Of a stretch of 64,000 bases of DNA, positions 1-12,160 are shown one piece after another (position 1 is the stretch's first letter; every line of letters begins with the position of its first letter). Under the pieces are notes generated by a model. The model was not told the DNA's origin, ran no database searches, and saw only the letters and a list, made by a program, of their open reading frames with translations. The DNA lies in assembly GCF_041146795.1 (NCBI RefSeq), contig NC_135182.1, positions 31,540,509-31,604,508 of the forward strand, in the 5' to 3' direction. Made by a program: the position numbers and the translations under genes. The stretch is from Maylandia zebra. Taxonomy: Eukaryota > Chordata > Actinopteri > Cichliformes > Cichlidae.

Positions 1-1258
1 CTGAAAGCAGGCCCACATGTTTAATACCCCATGACCCCGACACCACAAACCAGCGCTTTCTGTTACTGCATGCCGTGTGGTGACTGAGACTGCTGGGATA
101 ACAACCCCCTGAGGCTCCTGGATAATTACGGGACCTAATCAAGCAAACCTGGACCTTGGCGTTGTTGGTTATTACTGTCATTTGATTTATAAAGAAAAAA
201 CAAAGATTTACTTCTGTCATTACCTCTGCAAGGAGATCTTTTTCTGATTGTTTATTAGCAGGATAACTCAAAAAACGTGTAGAATGGATTTGCACATGGC
301 CTAACTTTAATTTATAATACCTCATTGAATCCCAACAATGTTGTTTGCATTTATACTTGAGAGCTAGTGTATCTGCATTGTTCCACCATCAATAGGTGTT
401 CCTGTTAAATGTAAAGCTAATACATTCTGAACAGTTACTTTTACTAAATGCAAGTGATAGACAAGACCTCAGAACTGGACCGAATACAAATCCACCTAAA
501 CTGGTAGAATTGTAGGTTCAGTCAGACCCATCAGTTGTTGTCTGTATTACTTTGGCATGTGGTAAGGTGTGCATCAAGCTACAGCACAGGCTAGGTGCCA
601 GGATTTTTTTGGAAGGATTCATTACCTGAGGAGGAAATCTGACAATCTGCATCACATCCCCACAAATACTATCATGTTATTTAGCGTATAGGGATTAGAC
701 CCTAAACGCAGGTTGGAGGATCAAAAGTTCAGAGTTTAACAAAGCCCAAAAGGAGCTGATGATGATCACAGACATAAGAAATATAATAGACATCTTCACA
801 ATGGACATAGGGTAGACTGGATATTTTATGCACACAGATGGCTGATTAGGGATAAGGCACAGCCTGGGGAATGAGACACAGGTGCAGACAATTAAGACAT
901 TCAAACAAGCAAAAAACTACAACCCCAAATAAAACAAGGAGAAACTGAAACTAACTCATGTGGGGAACCAGGAAAAGTTAGGAATATGCGGCGGGAATTA
1001 AACACAAAATAGAAACTGGATTAATATATATATAACTTTCAGCAGTTCCCTTGTCACAAGGGGTCACAACAGCAGGTAAGTATACATGTTTGATTTGGCA
1101 AACACACCAGGCACCCATCCTGATACAACTCAAAGGGATTTCTGTTTTCTGCTGAAATTGAACCAGCAGGCTTACATTTGTTAAGCAAATGTGTAACCCA
1201 GTTCACTATGGAAACTGAAGCTATAGAAAGACTGAGAATTCACAGTGACAGCTAGAAT
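1..1258. other. Intergenic DNA, no gene recognised
   Basis: AT-rich sequence with no coding exon, RNA gene or clear repeat that I can support. The short open frame at 695-904 on the - strand resembles no family and looks like chance. The segment ends at the target site of the hAT element. Confidence 0.6.
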
Positions 1259-1266
1259 AGTAAATC
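1259..1266. repeat. hAT target-site duplication, left copy
   Basis: AGTAAATC immediately before the left terminus; identical to 5308-5315. The 8-bp length is diagnostic for the hAT superfamily. Confidence 0.93.
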
Positions 1267-1694
1267 CAGAGGTGGAAAGAGTACTCAAAATTTGTACTCA
1301 AGTACAAGTACTGTTACACTGGTTAAATTGTACTCAATTACAAGTAAAAGTACTGGTGTTAAAAAAATACTTGAGTAAAAGTACAAAGTACTGTTCTCAA
1401 AAACTACTAAGAGTATTAATTACTTTTTAACAGACTGTTTTATTCTGTTGTCAATAGCAGGCATTCAACTCGATTCACCAGTATAAATATTTATGTTCAA
1501 AGCACATTTTTCAGATGAACAAGGTATAGAAAGGTAACTTGTTTTGTAAATAAATGTAGATATAAAAGGAGGAATTTTGTTTGTTAAAACAATGACAAAT
1601 GTTTCTGAACATGCGTAGAACCATTTAAACTTTTCCCCATACACTGAACAACAGGCAGGTAAGTGTCTTAAAGTCTTAGCATTTCTTTCACACT

Positions 1695-2050
1695 TTACTT
1701 TCTGAACCTTTTGTTCAGTTTCAGCAAGAGCTGGTTTTCTAAATTAACAGAGGCAATCCGACTTCGTTTGGCAGTGAAGAGTAGACCAGCACAGCTAAAA
1801 AGTCGTTCACACGCAGCAGAAGCAGGCAGAGCTGTGTTTAGTTTAAGAGAGAGGTTTTTGATGGCTGAGAAGGAGTGCAGCAGCTCCATGGTGTCTGTGG
1901 CACAAGCAAGATAACCATCAAGCTCAACTGCACTTTGCAGCCTTCTGGAGATTGGTCTGGAGAAGAATTCATCTTCATCAGATGACTCTCTTTGCTGATC
2001 CTCACTCTCATGCTCTGTCGTTTCAAGATGTTGTTTGATGTATGTCAAGG
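1695..2050 (-). CDS. hAT transposase, coding exon 4 (dimerisation domain, C terminus)
   Basis: 356 bp from an ATTACAG acceptor to TAA at 1697-1695. It begins with a Ser/Glu/Asp-rich linker and then the hAT C-terminal dimerisation motif PASAACERLFSCAG. E609 in CERLFS is the position of the third catalytic acid. The protein ends with a basic tail (KLNKRFRK). Together the four exons total 1938 bp, 645 residues plus stop, close to Tol2 (about 649). All splice phases agree, so the gene looks intact. Expression and activity are not shown by sequence. Confidence 0.87.
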
Positions 2051-2258
2051 CTGTAATTGCAAGTAGATAACACAATTTTGTTATTTACATTTCAGTGATT
2101 ATTCCTGAACACAAATTTAAAATCGGCAAATTCTCAAAAAGGATTGTTTAGTATTCAGGACAGACCATCAATAACTTACAATGTATTAGGTGAAATACTC
2201 ACTTAAGCATGTGTTCAAATGTAAAAATACACAAAAATGGGATCACATGAATCCTTAC

Positions 2259-2575
2259 CAGCCTCTATTACATCTGCTCTGTCAGTCCAGGAAGTCTTGA
2301 ACTTGGGTAAGAGGACTGCAGCTGCAGCCAACTCTGGATCCTCCATCATCGCTCCAAAACGCTTTTGAAGGCCATTTTGCAGGGCTCTGATGAGTGGCAC
2401 GCATGTCTTGCTTGATGTCTCCGGCCTGCTAAGTTTGGACAGTAGTTGTTGGATTACTGGCAGGAGCCATCCCATAAAGGAAGTGGACTCAGACTGAAGG
2501 ATGTTTGAAGCTTTCACCAGTGGCTTCATGGTGGTACAGTACTCCCTTAGGAATGCAACTTCTGCAGGACTCAAC
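2259..2575 (-). CDS. hAT transposase, coding exon 3
   Basis: 317 bp between a TTACAG acceptor (beside 2575) and a GTAAGG donor (beside 2259). It enters in the phase left by exon 2 (AT plus G makes ATG) and leaves one base of a Gly/Ala codon, matching exon 4. The protein is helical, with LSPAEVAFLREY at the start, typical of the insertion region between the second Asp and the catalytic Glu in hAT transposases. No stop or frameshift is present. The family is known from its neighbours; no motif here is diagnostic alone. Confidence 0.8.
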
Positions 2576-2720
2576 CTGTAAGACACAACAACAAAACCCA
2601 CCATGACTATAATAGGGATCTTCTGATTTAATATTAAGAGTCTGCTCACGTTTTTAACCATCCATTAAGGAAAATTCACAAAATTTGAAACCATATTGGT
2701 AGGTGTCCAATTTTACTCAC

Positions 2721-3781
2721 ATTTTCACCTTGAACTCCTCACAAATGCTCCTGATGGCATCTTCCCCCTTCTCATCAATGATGCGTATTATCCTTTCAAT
2801 GGCAAGGTAGGTTGAATTCCATCGTGTTGCATTGGGACGAATGATCTGTAGCTCACACTTGTCCTCTACCACTTCATTAGCCAAATGAGATCGGCCAGTT
2901 TTGTTCCAAATGGCCTGGCATTTTGCAAAGGTTGCACGGGAGAGCCTCTTGTAGGTTTCATTCATGCTCTCTGCTAGGGCAGCATCAGTTGTTGCCACAA
3001 GGTTTAGCAGGTGACATGCACATCGCTGATGAGGCGGAAGTTGATACTCCAACCCAGAGTCTTCATCAAGAATTGCACTTGCCTCATGGTAGTCCCTATG
3101 GTCAGTCAGGTCAATAGTTTCTGGGTCTGCTTCATCTTCAGCTTCATCTGCATCATTTTGTGCCCCAAACATGTGGAAGGCCTTGACAAAGTTGGATCCA
3201 CTATCAGTTGTGGTTCTTACAACTTTGCCTCTAATCTTGTATTGGCAATGGATATCATCAAGCGCACCAGCAAGCATGTCAAATGTGTGAGACCCTCTCA
3301 ATCTTTTGCATGCTAGTGCTGCAGATCTTCTTTCCAGGGACGCTTCCTCTATCCAATGGCATGTGACTCCAAGGTAACTTTTCTGATGAGCTGACCAACA
3401 ATCAGTAGTGGTAGCAACAAATTTGACTTTATCCAATGCTGCAACCAAAGTCATCTTCATGTGATCAGCAGCTTCACAGATTCTGGCACGGACAGTGGGT
3501 CTGGAGATGACTTTGGCTTGAGGTTGTAATGTGGTAACCAATTCTTTGAAAGATGGCTGTTCTACCACTGCAAATGGCTGTAGACCCTCACATATGAAAT
3601 TGATGACAAGCTTGTCAACAGTTGCTTGTGGAACATGTTTGTTTGCAGCTCTCAACATCAGGTCTGGTAACTTGGCTTGTGTATTTGCTGAGAGCTTGTT
3701 TGGTGTGGCTGTGGTCTTTCGCTGTCGAGATGTTGATGCCACAGTGATATTGTACTGCTCAGTCTTCGATGGATGTTTCCT
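2721..3781 (-). CDS. hAT transposase, coding exon 2 (RNase H-like catalytic core)
   Basis: 1061 bp encoding residues 69-421 plus two bases. The acceptor is CTACAG at the 3782 side and the donor is GTGAGT next to 2721. The first codons supply H71, completing an H-x4-H pair with exon 1, good evidence that this splice is real. Catalytic core: TTDCWS with D195 and TTTDSGSN with D261, spaced 66 residues apart (68 in Hermes), then CACH (322-325) and RWNS (W389). These match the first two acidic residues and the conserved CxxH and W of hAT transposases. An acidic stretch follows D261. The frame has no internal stop. An apparent TGA at the 3' end disappears on splicing. Confidence 0.88.
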
Positions 3782-4734
3782 CTGTAGAGATAAATATTAT
3801 CATACGTCAGGTTCATACATTACTTCATAACATCACTGTGATTAACACTAAAAGAAAACACATTTTTAAAACATTATTCAACTAGACTTGAGCTAATCTT
3901 TGATTGTTGAGCATAGTATAAAAGAGTGGTGAATTGGTCAAATTTTGCAGATATATTGCTGTATTTATTCACAAGTGTAAACCAATTTTGAACGATCATT
4001 GCAAAAAACATGAATTTCTGTATACATTCTAAGTTCTGTAATATGTATACTATCTGTAAAAAGAGTATCGACCAATGTATCAGTATCTAAATTTTTAACT
4101 CCTTTTTATCAGTATCACCCTAAAGTTTTCAGTATTAGTCAGGTCCTAAAAATACTAAGAGAGCAAAATATGTGTATCTAGCAAATCTAATTTAAGAAAA
4201 GGGATCACATACACAAAAATGCTGCCCATACAGCTAACAAATAAAACCAATCCACATTATGTTCTTTAAAAAAAGATATCATATTGGGAAACATATAACC
4301 CTACTGATTAAGAGCCATGTCACTATGATAGACCTATATCAGGCCAATGATACTGATCCATCAATCGGGCTCTGGTACATGTCAGCTGAGAGCTGGAAGA
4401 TTAATTTGAGATGCAGCTCAGCATTGTGTTCAAGTTTGTTTGTTTTTGTTTGTTTGTTTTTTTTAAATAGGCCAGCTGATTGTAGGCCTGTGAGTTTTAA
4501 ATGACTACAAGTTTAATTTATTGTAATGACGGTGGTTGTCCAAATAATAAGCTAAAACATTCCTACGAATTGTAGCTCAATTATGCATGCACACACGCAC
4601 ATTAGCTAGCTCCGTCTTATTTTAATATCAGGCTAACCAATGGCGGTGACAATATCTTAGCCAAACTAGTAACCTTAACACACATGAAAAATAAGAAAGC
4701 AATATCATACACGTATAGTTGTAAAACCTCTTAC

Positions 4735-4938
4735 CTCAATGTGTTTTTTTAGATTAGATGCTGAAGTCTTGTAAGCTGAAATGACTGTAGAGGTCAAACA
4801 AAGTTTGCACTGCATCTGGACGCTGTCTCCTTTTCTTCCTCTGTACACGAAAAATTCCTCCAGGTATGGCCACGGGCACACGTCCTCCGTCTTTTCTACG
4901 TCGTTTTCATGGTTGACAGTGTTGTCCTCTGTCTCCAT
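4735..4938 (-). CDS. hAT transposase, coding exon 1 (BED zinc finger, first part)
   Basis: Encodes residues 1-68 of the transposase. The start is the ATG at 4938-4936. The open frame extends further upstream to 5010 and beyond, but only with a GTG, so the first real Met is preferred. It carries the BED-finger aromatic segment (WPYLEEFF, about residues 23-30), the zinc-binding pair C44 and C47 (CKLC) and the first histidine H66. The exon ends in GAG followed by a GTAAGAG donor, in phase 0. BED fingers bind DNA and in hAT transposases recognise the transposon ends. The second zinc-binding histidine comes from the next exon, so the intron splits the finger. Start choice is moderately sure; the exon itself is well supported. 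Confidence 0.82.
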
Positions 4939-5307
4939 TTTGGCTTCTTTGTCTCCAAATCTTTCGTCTATAAAGTAGTTTATACTCCACCATTTAGCAC
5001 CTCCAGACACCTGTGCCTGCTGCTGCAGCGGAGTTTATTCTTTGCTTACGTCTTAAATTGGCGCGGTTGCGATTGCACGGCCTTATGGGCTGCAAAAATG
5101 CAGACGAAAGGTTTGAATATTAATTCAAATTGTGGGCGTACTCAGTAGTGACTTTTGATTTTATAAGTAGCGAAGTAGATTACATGGTGTAAGTTGTACT
5201 CAAGTATGAGTAAAATTACACACTTGAAAAATTACTCGTACAAGTACCCAAAAAATGTACTTAATTACAGTAACGTGAGTATTTGTAATTCGTTACTTCC
5301 ACCCCTG

Positions 5308-5315
5308 AGTAAATC
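5308..5315. repeat. hAT target-site duplication, right copy
   Basis: AGTAAATC immediately after the right terminus at 5307; identical to the left copy. Confidence 0.93.
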
Positions 5316-8292
5316 AAATAAACAGACATTCACAACTATATGAAAACTACACAGGACCCAGAGCTTCAATATTGATAAAACTCAAAGGAAGCAATGAAAT
5401 CATGAACAAAAACATGGGATCGCAAAACAGAAACAGAAATGGAAGACTTAAAATATTATAGAAATATTAAAAGTAATCAAGTTCACTTTTAGAATAATTA
5501 AGAAATCAAAACAGAGGTCCAGTATTTACACATACTAAACCATGACTAGAACTCCAATGCCACAAGAAATATTACTAAAGGTTACTAGTACAATAAAAAA
5601 AATCTAAACCTGTATCAAAACCTCAGCTTAACTCCATTTAAATAATAAAGCACTAGAGCATCTGTGAGAATGGACTGAAAGCTGCTGAAAAAAGCAATAA
5701 CTCAAAGCAATTCAAAACCCAGACAAGACACTATCCCAGCTGTCACTGGGCAAGAGGCACAGTGCACCCTTGACAGGTCATTTTCATGTCAGTTGTTAAA
5801 TTAAATGAAAATCTCTCTCATGAGAGATGAAACATCTCCAAGAAACTTACAGAAGTCCAGTCACTGTAATTCCAAGCTCCTTAGACAAGTCTGAAATAAG
5901 AAAAACTGGGACACGTAATCCAGAAATCCTTCTAGATCCAGGGTCTCAATTCCTGCCTGTTGTGGAGGGCATATTGAGCCTTGGGGGAAGGATGCGGTTT
6001 TGCAGCACTGCTCTTGTTAAGTTGGCAATGGAAGGTGAGTATTTTACCATCCATACACATCAATTCATAAATCATTTTTGTAATTTGACAAGCAACTGAG
6101 TTACTGAGCTCTACAACAACAACTGTCCTGCAATTAAAGAAAATTTCATAAAGGAGCTGGTCTGCTTTTTACCTGCACCTAATATCTTTCCATTGGAGCC
6201 ACCGCTTTGCCTTTCATCCTACTGAAAATGCTTCATTGTTGAAATTACTGTATATATTTACCTCAGTTGCAATTCCTATGTCTGAGAGCACAGAAAACCT
6301 TTCTAACATGTGTTCATTAAGGTGAAACGATATTTAGCACAAATTAGGGACTCCAGCATGACGTGTGACAAATGCTTTGTGACATAACGATTGCGCTGGT
6401 TTAAAGCTGAAGCAGAGCAGATGCTCTGTGGAGAGTCCAAAATAGCCCCACCACATTGGAGGTTTTTCTGACTTAATAATGTCAACACCAGAGCTCTCAA
6501 AAAACCAGATGGAGCCACTTTATTTGTTGGACTGATTGCACCTACTCGAGTTTATCTCCAGCCGTTCACAAGGCGGATACAGTATATGAAGGGAGAGATG
6601 TCTGGTCCAGTCAATGCTGTAATTTATGAAGTGCTTTTAAAGGCCAGGATTGCCACAAGGTTCTGTGTAACAAAGTACATAAATGCATGATAACAACATC
6701 AGAGAACACTGCATAAATTTTAACATATGAGTCCAGATTTGTCTCCCCTCCTCTCATTCTCTGAGTGGAAACATGTGAAAGAATAAATAGTAAGGTGACG
6801 AAGTTTGTTTCAACCAGGATGACAACTGGAACCATTTAAACCTACTTAGCATTTTTTTCCCCTTCTTTTCTTTATTGAATTTCTTATTTTTATTTGTTTA
6901 GTTTTTCCTCACTAATAAATCCAGGAATCTCTCTATGTGTGTCTTACCATCTGTTTTTCATCTACCTCAAAAACCTAGTTCAAACCTGGTGAGTATATTG
7001 GTAGGCACTTAAGTGCACTCTCGAGATCGTTTGGATGGGGTGGTCTCATTTTTGGGGTCTTCTCCCAGCTGCTTGGCAGTCACTGGGCAGAGCCTGTTAA
7101 TGATTTTGTGACTCCAGAGATGATTTCACACGTCTATATGATGTCAATAATCTCTCCAGTTCAGAAAACAGTGTTTGTTGTAGAAACAAACCTCCGCTGA
7201 CTGACATCCATCTTTGCATGATTAAAGTCTGGGATAGACTAGAGCCAGTAACCACTGTCTGCCTTAAAGATAATGTATTTAGAGTGCAAGGGGACAGCAC
7301 ATTTGGAACAGCACTACGGCGAGGTCCATCACCAAAACTCCTCTTATATGACAACTAAAAGGCTGTCATCCATTTCTAAATAACACTATCTATTGTTCAG
7401 GTGAAACAGTGTGATCTAACAGAAAGTTGTGTGTGTATGTATATATATATTTTATTTATTGTGAATTAAAATAAGGAAATTGTCTCTTTCTGGGTTTGCA
7501 ATCGGAAAATGGATATTAATCCAGCCCTTCTGCTGAGGGAAATATCAGGATCCTTATTGGCAAACTGCTCCAGTATATTCATCAGGAAGTTCAAGTTGTT
7601 TTGATTTACTGTTTGGCGCTTCTAAAAAACAAATTCCAGCAGCAATCAAAAATAACAGAGCAGCAAAAGAGTGCCAGAATTTTAAAGTAGCATTGCAGTA
7701 AACAGTTCCTTTCACATCATCGCATAATTTCCAAGATATTATCCTTTGAGCAGTTGTTGTCCTAACACCTACATCTGTACTTGTGATACAGCTGGGACAC
7801 AAACATTCATTGGTGAAATAGAGTGGTAGCTTTGACTAACACTATTTATCTAGTCTGAATAGCTCAGGGGTTGCTATTGCCTAAATGTTGCCCATATTGC
7901 AAAAGTCTATTTTTAAATCCCAAGAGTGATCACACAAACATTCACACACATCACATTTACCACATAGACAGACGGTTTTTAAAGAAAGGGAATAATGGCT
8001 CATGAAAAGAGTTGTTAGTTTGTCTTTTTTTTTTTAAAGTCAACCTTACGCCAAAGTTGCAGCAAGACGTTGTTGCTGTCCGACTCCAGTCCCTACGTTA
8101 TTCCTTCCCAGCCTCATCTGCATGGAGCCTACCACTGGACCAGATACAAAAGGGATGAGTGAAAAGAGAATAAAGTAACAGCAGACAATTGTTAGACAAT
8201 AAATTGGTTCCTCCAGGTGTACACCTTAAATATAAGTGTGCCATGAGTATGTACTGCGCATACATGAAATTCTATTTTCCCTAATGCTAAAG
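5316..8292. other. Intergenic DNA with repeat fragments
   Basis: No gene is recognised. A short stretch at about 5813-5895 (beginning CATGAGAGATGAAACATCTC) resembles a common teleost interspersed repeat. The rest contains short chance open frames and A/T runs. Confidence 0.5.
5813..5895 (+). repeat. Fragment of a widespread teleost interspersed repeat
   Basis: The segment reading GATGAAACATCTCCAAGAAA, then an AAGTCCAG word and AAGCTCCTTAGAC, is of a type seen repeatedly in fish genomes, probably the end of a retroelement. Family assignment is from memory of the motif and was not checked. Confidence 0.45.
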
Positions 8293-8474
8293 CAGGGGTG
8301 TCAAACTCCAGGCCTTGAGGGCCGGTGTCCTGCAGGCTTTAGATCTCACCCTGGGTCAACACACCTGAATCAAATGATTAGTTCATTACCAGGTTTCTGG
8401 AGAACTTCAAGACATGTTGAGGAGGTAATTTAACCATTTAAATCAGCTATTTTGGATCAAGGACACATCTAAAA
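8293..8474 (+). mobile_element. Truncated hAT-type palindromic MITE
   Basis: Begins CAGGGGTGTCAAACTCCAGG, followed by GGCCGGTGTCCTGCAGG, the start of a common teleost non-autonomous hAT-like element that usually ends with the reverse complement of the same sequence. Here the right arm stops at about 8474 (ACACATCTAAAA) and the closing inverted repeat is missing, so the copy is 3'-truncated and no target duplication can be seen. No coding capacity. Confidence 0.6.
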
Positions 8475-11400
8475 GAAAAGCAAGAAAATTGTTGCATTAC
8501 TTTTCTATCCATCCATTTTAGAGTCTTCGAGGTGCTGAGCCTATGCCACTTGTCACAGAGTGAGACTTGGGTCTGGACTTGTTGGCTGTTCGTCACAGTT
8601 CCTTCCAATACCACCAGAACTTCAGGTTTTTGTCTGCAGACTCTAAATTGGTTTGAAATTTAGTTGATAAGAAAACCAAAGGTTTTGAAATTCATCTGCT
8701 CAGTTGCTGGTGAATCAAAAACACCAGCCTGAAACACCATCATGGAAAAGAATAACTGCCTGAATGTAAAATCAAAGAAATCCAGCCACACCTATGATTA
8801 ACCTTATCTACTATCACTTGCCCTCCCCCTCCATAACAGCAAATGATTCCCCACGAGCAAAGATAATAATGATACACTGAACTGAAGTGAGCAGTAGATA
8901 AATGAGTGGGAAGATCTCAAAGGTCAGGAAATATAACAACAAAACCAGAAGTCTCACACATGACATGATGAGCTTATTTTGCTGACAGCAAAATCCAAAC
9001 TGATGTGTGATATCTTAGCAGTATGATCGAAAGCCAATAAGTTCATCGTGCCTTAATTATTGCGTGAGGAAGACGATGTTCCAGTAGAGGAGGAATGCTG
9101 AACTCCTCACAGAAGTCAGTTATGCTTCGTATTAAGTTTTTAAGAAACGTAATCCATTGGACGGTTTCTGCCTAAACAAACATTCTGGCTGGATCTGCTT
9201 ACATCGAATCAAAGTCAAGGCCAAACCCTTCAGAATCACATAATACATCTCCTTTTTCTGTCTCTCTCTTTCTGTCATCACCGACTTTGTGCTGTCACTT
9301 TTATGGTATGCATCTCGCTGTGTCAATTTCACACCCACATTTTGATTCCTAAAGCCAAGATACAACTAAGGTTATATTAATTCATGACACGTCACAGAGG
9401 CCACAAGCAAAAGGCATGCAAAGCTTCATCCTGTACAAAAACAATAAACCACTTCCAGGTACAAGGTTCCAACATACATCGCAGATTTCCTTCTCCTTTT
9501 ATTTAAAAAAAAAGCATTTGTCTCTGTGCTGCCAGAGGCTTCCTTGTAAGCTGGGTTTGAAAATGAATGCCTTTATGTTTTGGTTTGGACCCACTGAATA
9601 ATTTACTATGTAATTACATACTCTGCAAAAGCCTCCGAGTCCACTTGGGCCCGTTTGGGATTCTCTGTAGCGTTGCAGTCACAACCAGAGCCTTGACCAA
9701 ATCAAAATTCAAACCCACTCTCTAATCAAAAAACCTAGAAAACTCACATCCAGAGGCTAAGTTTTATGTCTGCAGTTTGCTAAATACCCTTACACCAACA
9801 ACTGGGATGTAATTTCTGATTTGCAGCTCAGCCAACCCTTTTTTTCCCCTTTTCATTTGAGCCAGTGCAAAACAGCACAGTGCAAAACATGTCCCGTCAT
9901 TACAGTTGGCCGCGGCTTACTGAGTAAAATCACAATACACTGCATGCAGCATGTGATGGGAAGCCCCCGGGAAGACTCAAAAATATGATAACATGATAAA
10001 CAACAGTCACACAGATGATTATTTAGGTTGAAGAAAACAAAGAATAACAGATTAAAGCTAAGGCAATGGCCACGATCTGTCAGCAGTGTTGAGAAACACA
10101 CTTTTAAAAGTACGTAAAGAGAAATCTGTTTCATTACATCATTACCTACTGACAAACACACAAGCTTAGACAGGCTCATTATACATCCAATACGCGTGTA
10201 ACCTCCTGTATCTCTGAGTGTCTTGACTTTTCCTCAGTGAAAAGCAAGTAGCTAACGCCAAGCTAGCTAGTTTCCCTCAGCTTTAGCCTAACTAAAAGCT
10301 AGCCATAAAGAGCTGTAGCATGGGCATCATACACCTCTTCAATGGGCTCCCTATCAGCATTGTATAGTTATGATTAACTCAAAGGGCTTCTTAAAAACAG
10401 AAACCACAACAAGCTTCTTAATTAATAGTTGTGACTGGCTCACTTTTGAAGCCAGCCCTAAGTGGCCATTAGAATAACTGGGAGCTTTTGCCTCTTCCAC
10501 GGTGGCTCCATTTTAAAGCTGTGGGGATTGCTCCTTGTTTGATAGCACAATTCTTGTTAATAACAGCCTGGCTACAGTATGTGTGCATTCATTCAGTCAT
10601 CCATTCATTTCCCAAACAACTTTTCCAAGGATTGAGCTTATCTGACAAGCATACACCAGGTTAAACTAACATGCATATTTTTGGACTGTGGGGGGAAACC
10701 AGAGCTTTGAACAGCAGGTTCAAACTAAAACTGCACTAATTTGATTCTGTTCCAATAACTGGGTTAGTAAACAAAATAGATTTGCTAAAAAATGTCTTAT
10801 CTATGGTCTGTCTTTCATATTAGAAATCAATCTGCACAGTTTACACTTTTAAACAGATATGGCTTGTCATAATCATGTAGTAGAATGATAGTTCACCAGT
10901 GGGAGATTACATCACCTCAGATAATTGTTAAGGAAGCATTTATCTTTAGCTCGTTTTTGCAGTTAATCTGTGAAGTAACTGCAGAGTGACGTGTTTTATG
11001 TCCTGCTCATAAGTTTACATGAATTTCAGAGCTCCCATGGTCCCAGTCAAAGTCTTGTTTATGTCATATAAATGACTGAAATTGGTACACTTTTTCATTT
11101 TCAGCCCAAATCAGCATAAAATTAAATATTTAGACATTGATATCATATTTGTATCATATTTGATACATACAGTTTACAGAAACTTCTATATCATCAGTGT
11201 GACCTAGATAAACTGCACAGCACATTTTTAAGCCATTTTTTTTTAAAATGCCAGATTTAGCAAATACAATACAAGTTACAAGTCATTTATAGAAATTGAT
11301 TTTTTTTTTTTTAAACAAATCTGTCAGGTGGTTCATTAAACTCTCCATTTTCAAAAAAAGATGGATTTTTATGGCAATTATTTCATGGTTCAGGCTTTAA

Positions 11401-12160
11401 AGGGTCAAATATCTGTCTAAATATGTTGCAGAATAGTAATTCAGTACAAAATAAACTTGTGCACCACCACTTGAAATGCTAGCAAGATTTTGTAATATTC
11501 TGATTTCTTGTCGACTAGCCTGTTTGACCACATTGGGAAAAATCCTTGAAATGCCACTCCTGTGTCCCCAGATGTGTAATAATTCATGGAAATACAGCCA
11601 ATGCATGTGTATTTTAAAAAAACTTCCATACCTGTGTATTACTGCTCCAGGTTAACACATCTGGATGCATGTTTTTTTTTCCTTAATAAAAGCAGACTGT
11701 GGGAGTTTCTCTCACTGAGCCACTTACCTTGTAAAACTTGGTTTTGTGGTTAATTTGTCAGCAACTATATAACTATATTAACATAAGTGACCTTTTGTTT
11801 GCAGGTCAGACATTTGGAAAGGTTAGCACTTAGTTGTAATTTATCCTGAACCCTGTTTGCTTCACTGGAGTCGTGGCTGACATGGAGCTCCTAGGGCTTA
11901 CCTCCTCCTCCCATGTGCAAGAGCAAAGATTAACTCCAGCAGCTACATACTGATTTTATTTTAACTCCCTGTATAAATGACTTGCCACAGTTGTGAGAAC
12001 ACAAACATACAGGGATACAGAAACTTACCATTGCATATACACTACTTAAACTCTACTGACCCACTAATTGATCAGATGTCACAAACTCAGCAGCTTTATT
12101 CAGACCTGAAAATATTAAATTTATGTTTCGGTCAAGACCCAAACAATCTGTATCTGAAGT
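8475..12160. other. Intergenic DNA, no gene recognised
   Basis: No exon or RNA gene is supported. Around 10590-10720 a degenerate stretch (TTTTTGGACTGTGGGGGGAA) matches the style of the fish repeat seen better at 36930-37135. Otherwise unique-looking, AT-rich DNA. Confidence 0.5.

Larger units (their letters stand above)
1267..5307 (-). mobile_element. Complete Tol2-like hAT DNA transposon
   Basis: A 4041-bp element bounded by inverted repeats CAGAGGTGGAA (left, from 1267) and CAGGGGTGGAA (right, read inward from 5307), one mismatch in 11. It is flanked by an exact 8-bp direct repeat AGTAAATC at 1259-1266 and 5308-5315, the target-site duplication expected of hAT transposition. Both subterminal regions (about 1290-1390 and 5180-5290) are rich in AAGTAC/GTACTC words, as in Tol2. 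The interior encodes a spliced BED-finger/hAT transposase on the - strand, open from start to stop. The termini resemble Tol2 in style, but the name and clade are inference. Perfect duplication and an unbroken reading frame suggest recent insertion and possible autonomy. Confidence 0.93.

Noticed and set aside
2923..3830. + strand open frames across 2923-3830
   Set aside because: Antisense shadows of the hAT transposase exon 2.
1695..5010. Domesticated host ZBED gene
   Set aside because: Flanking inverted repeats and an exact 8-bp duplication show a transposon, not a settled host gene.
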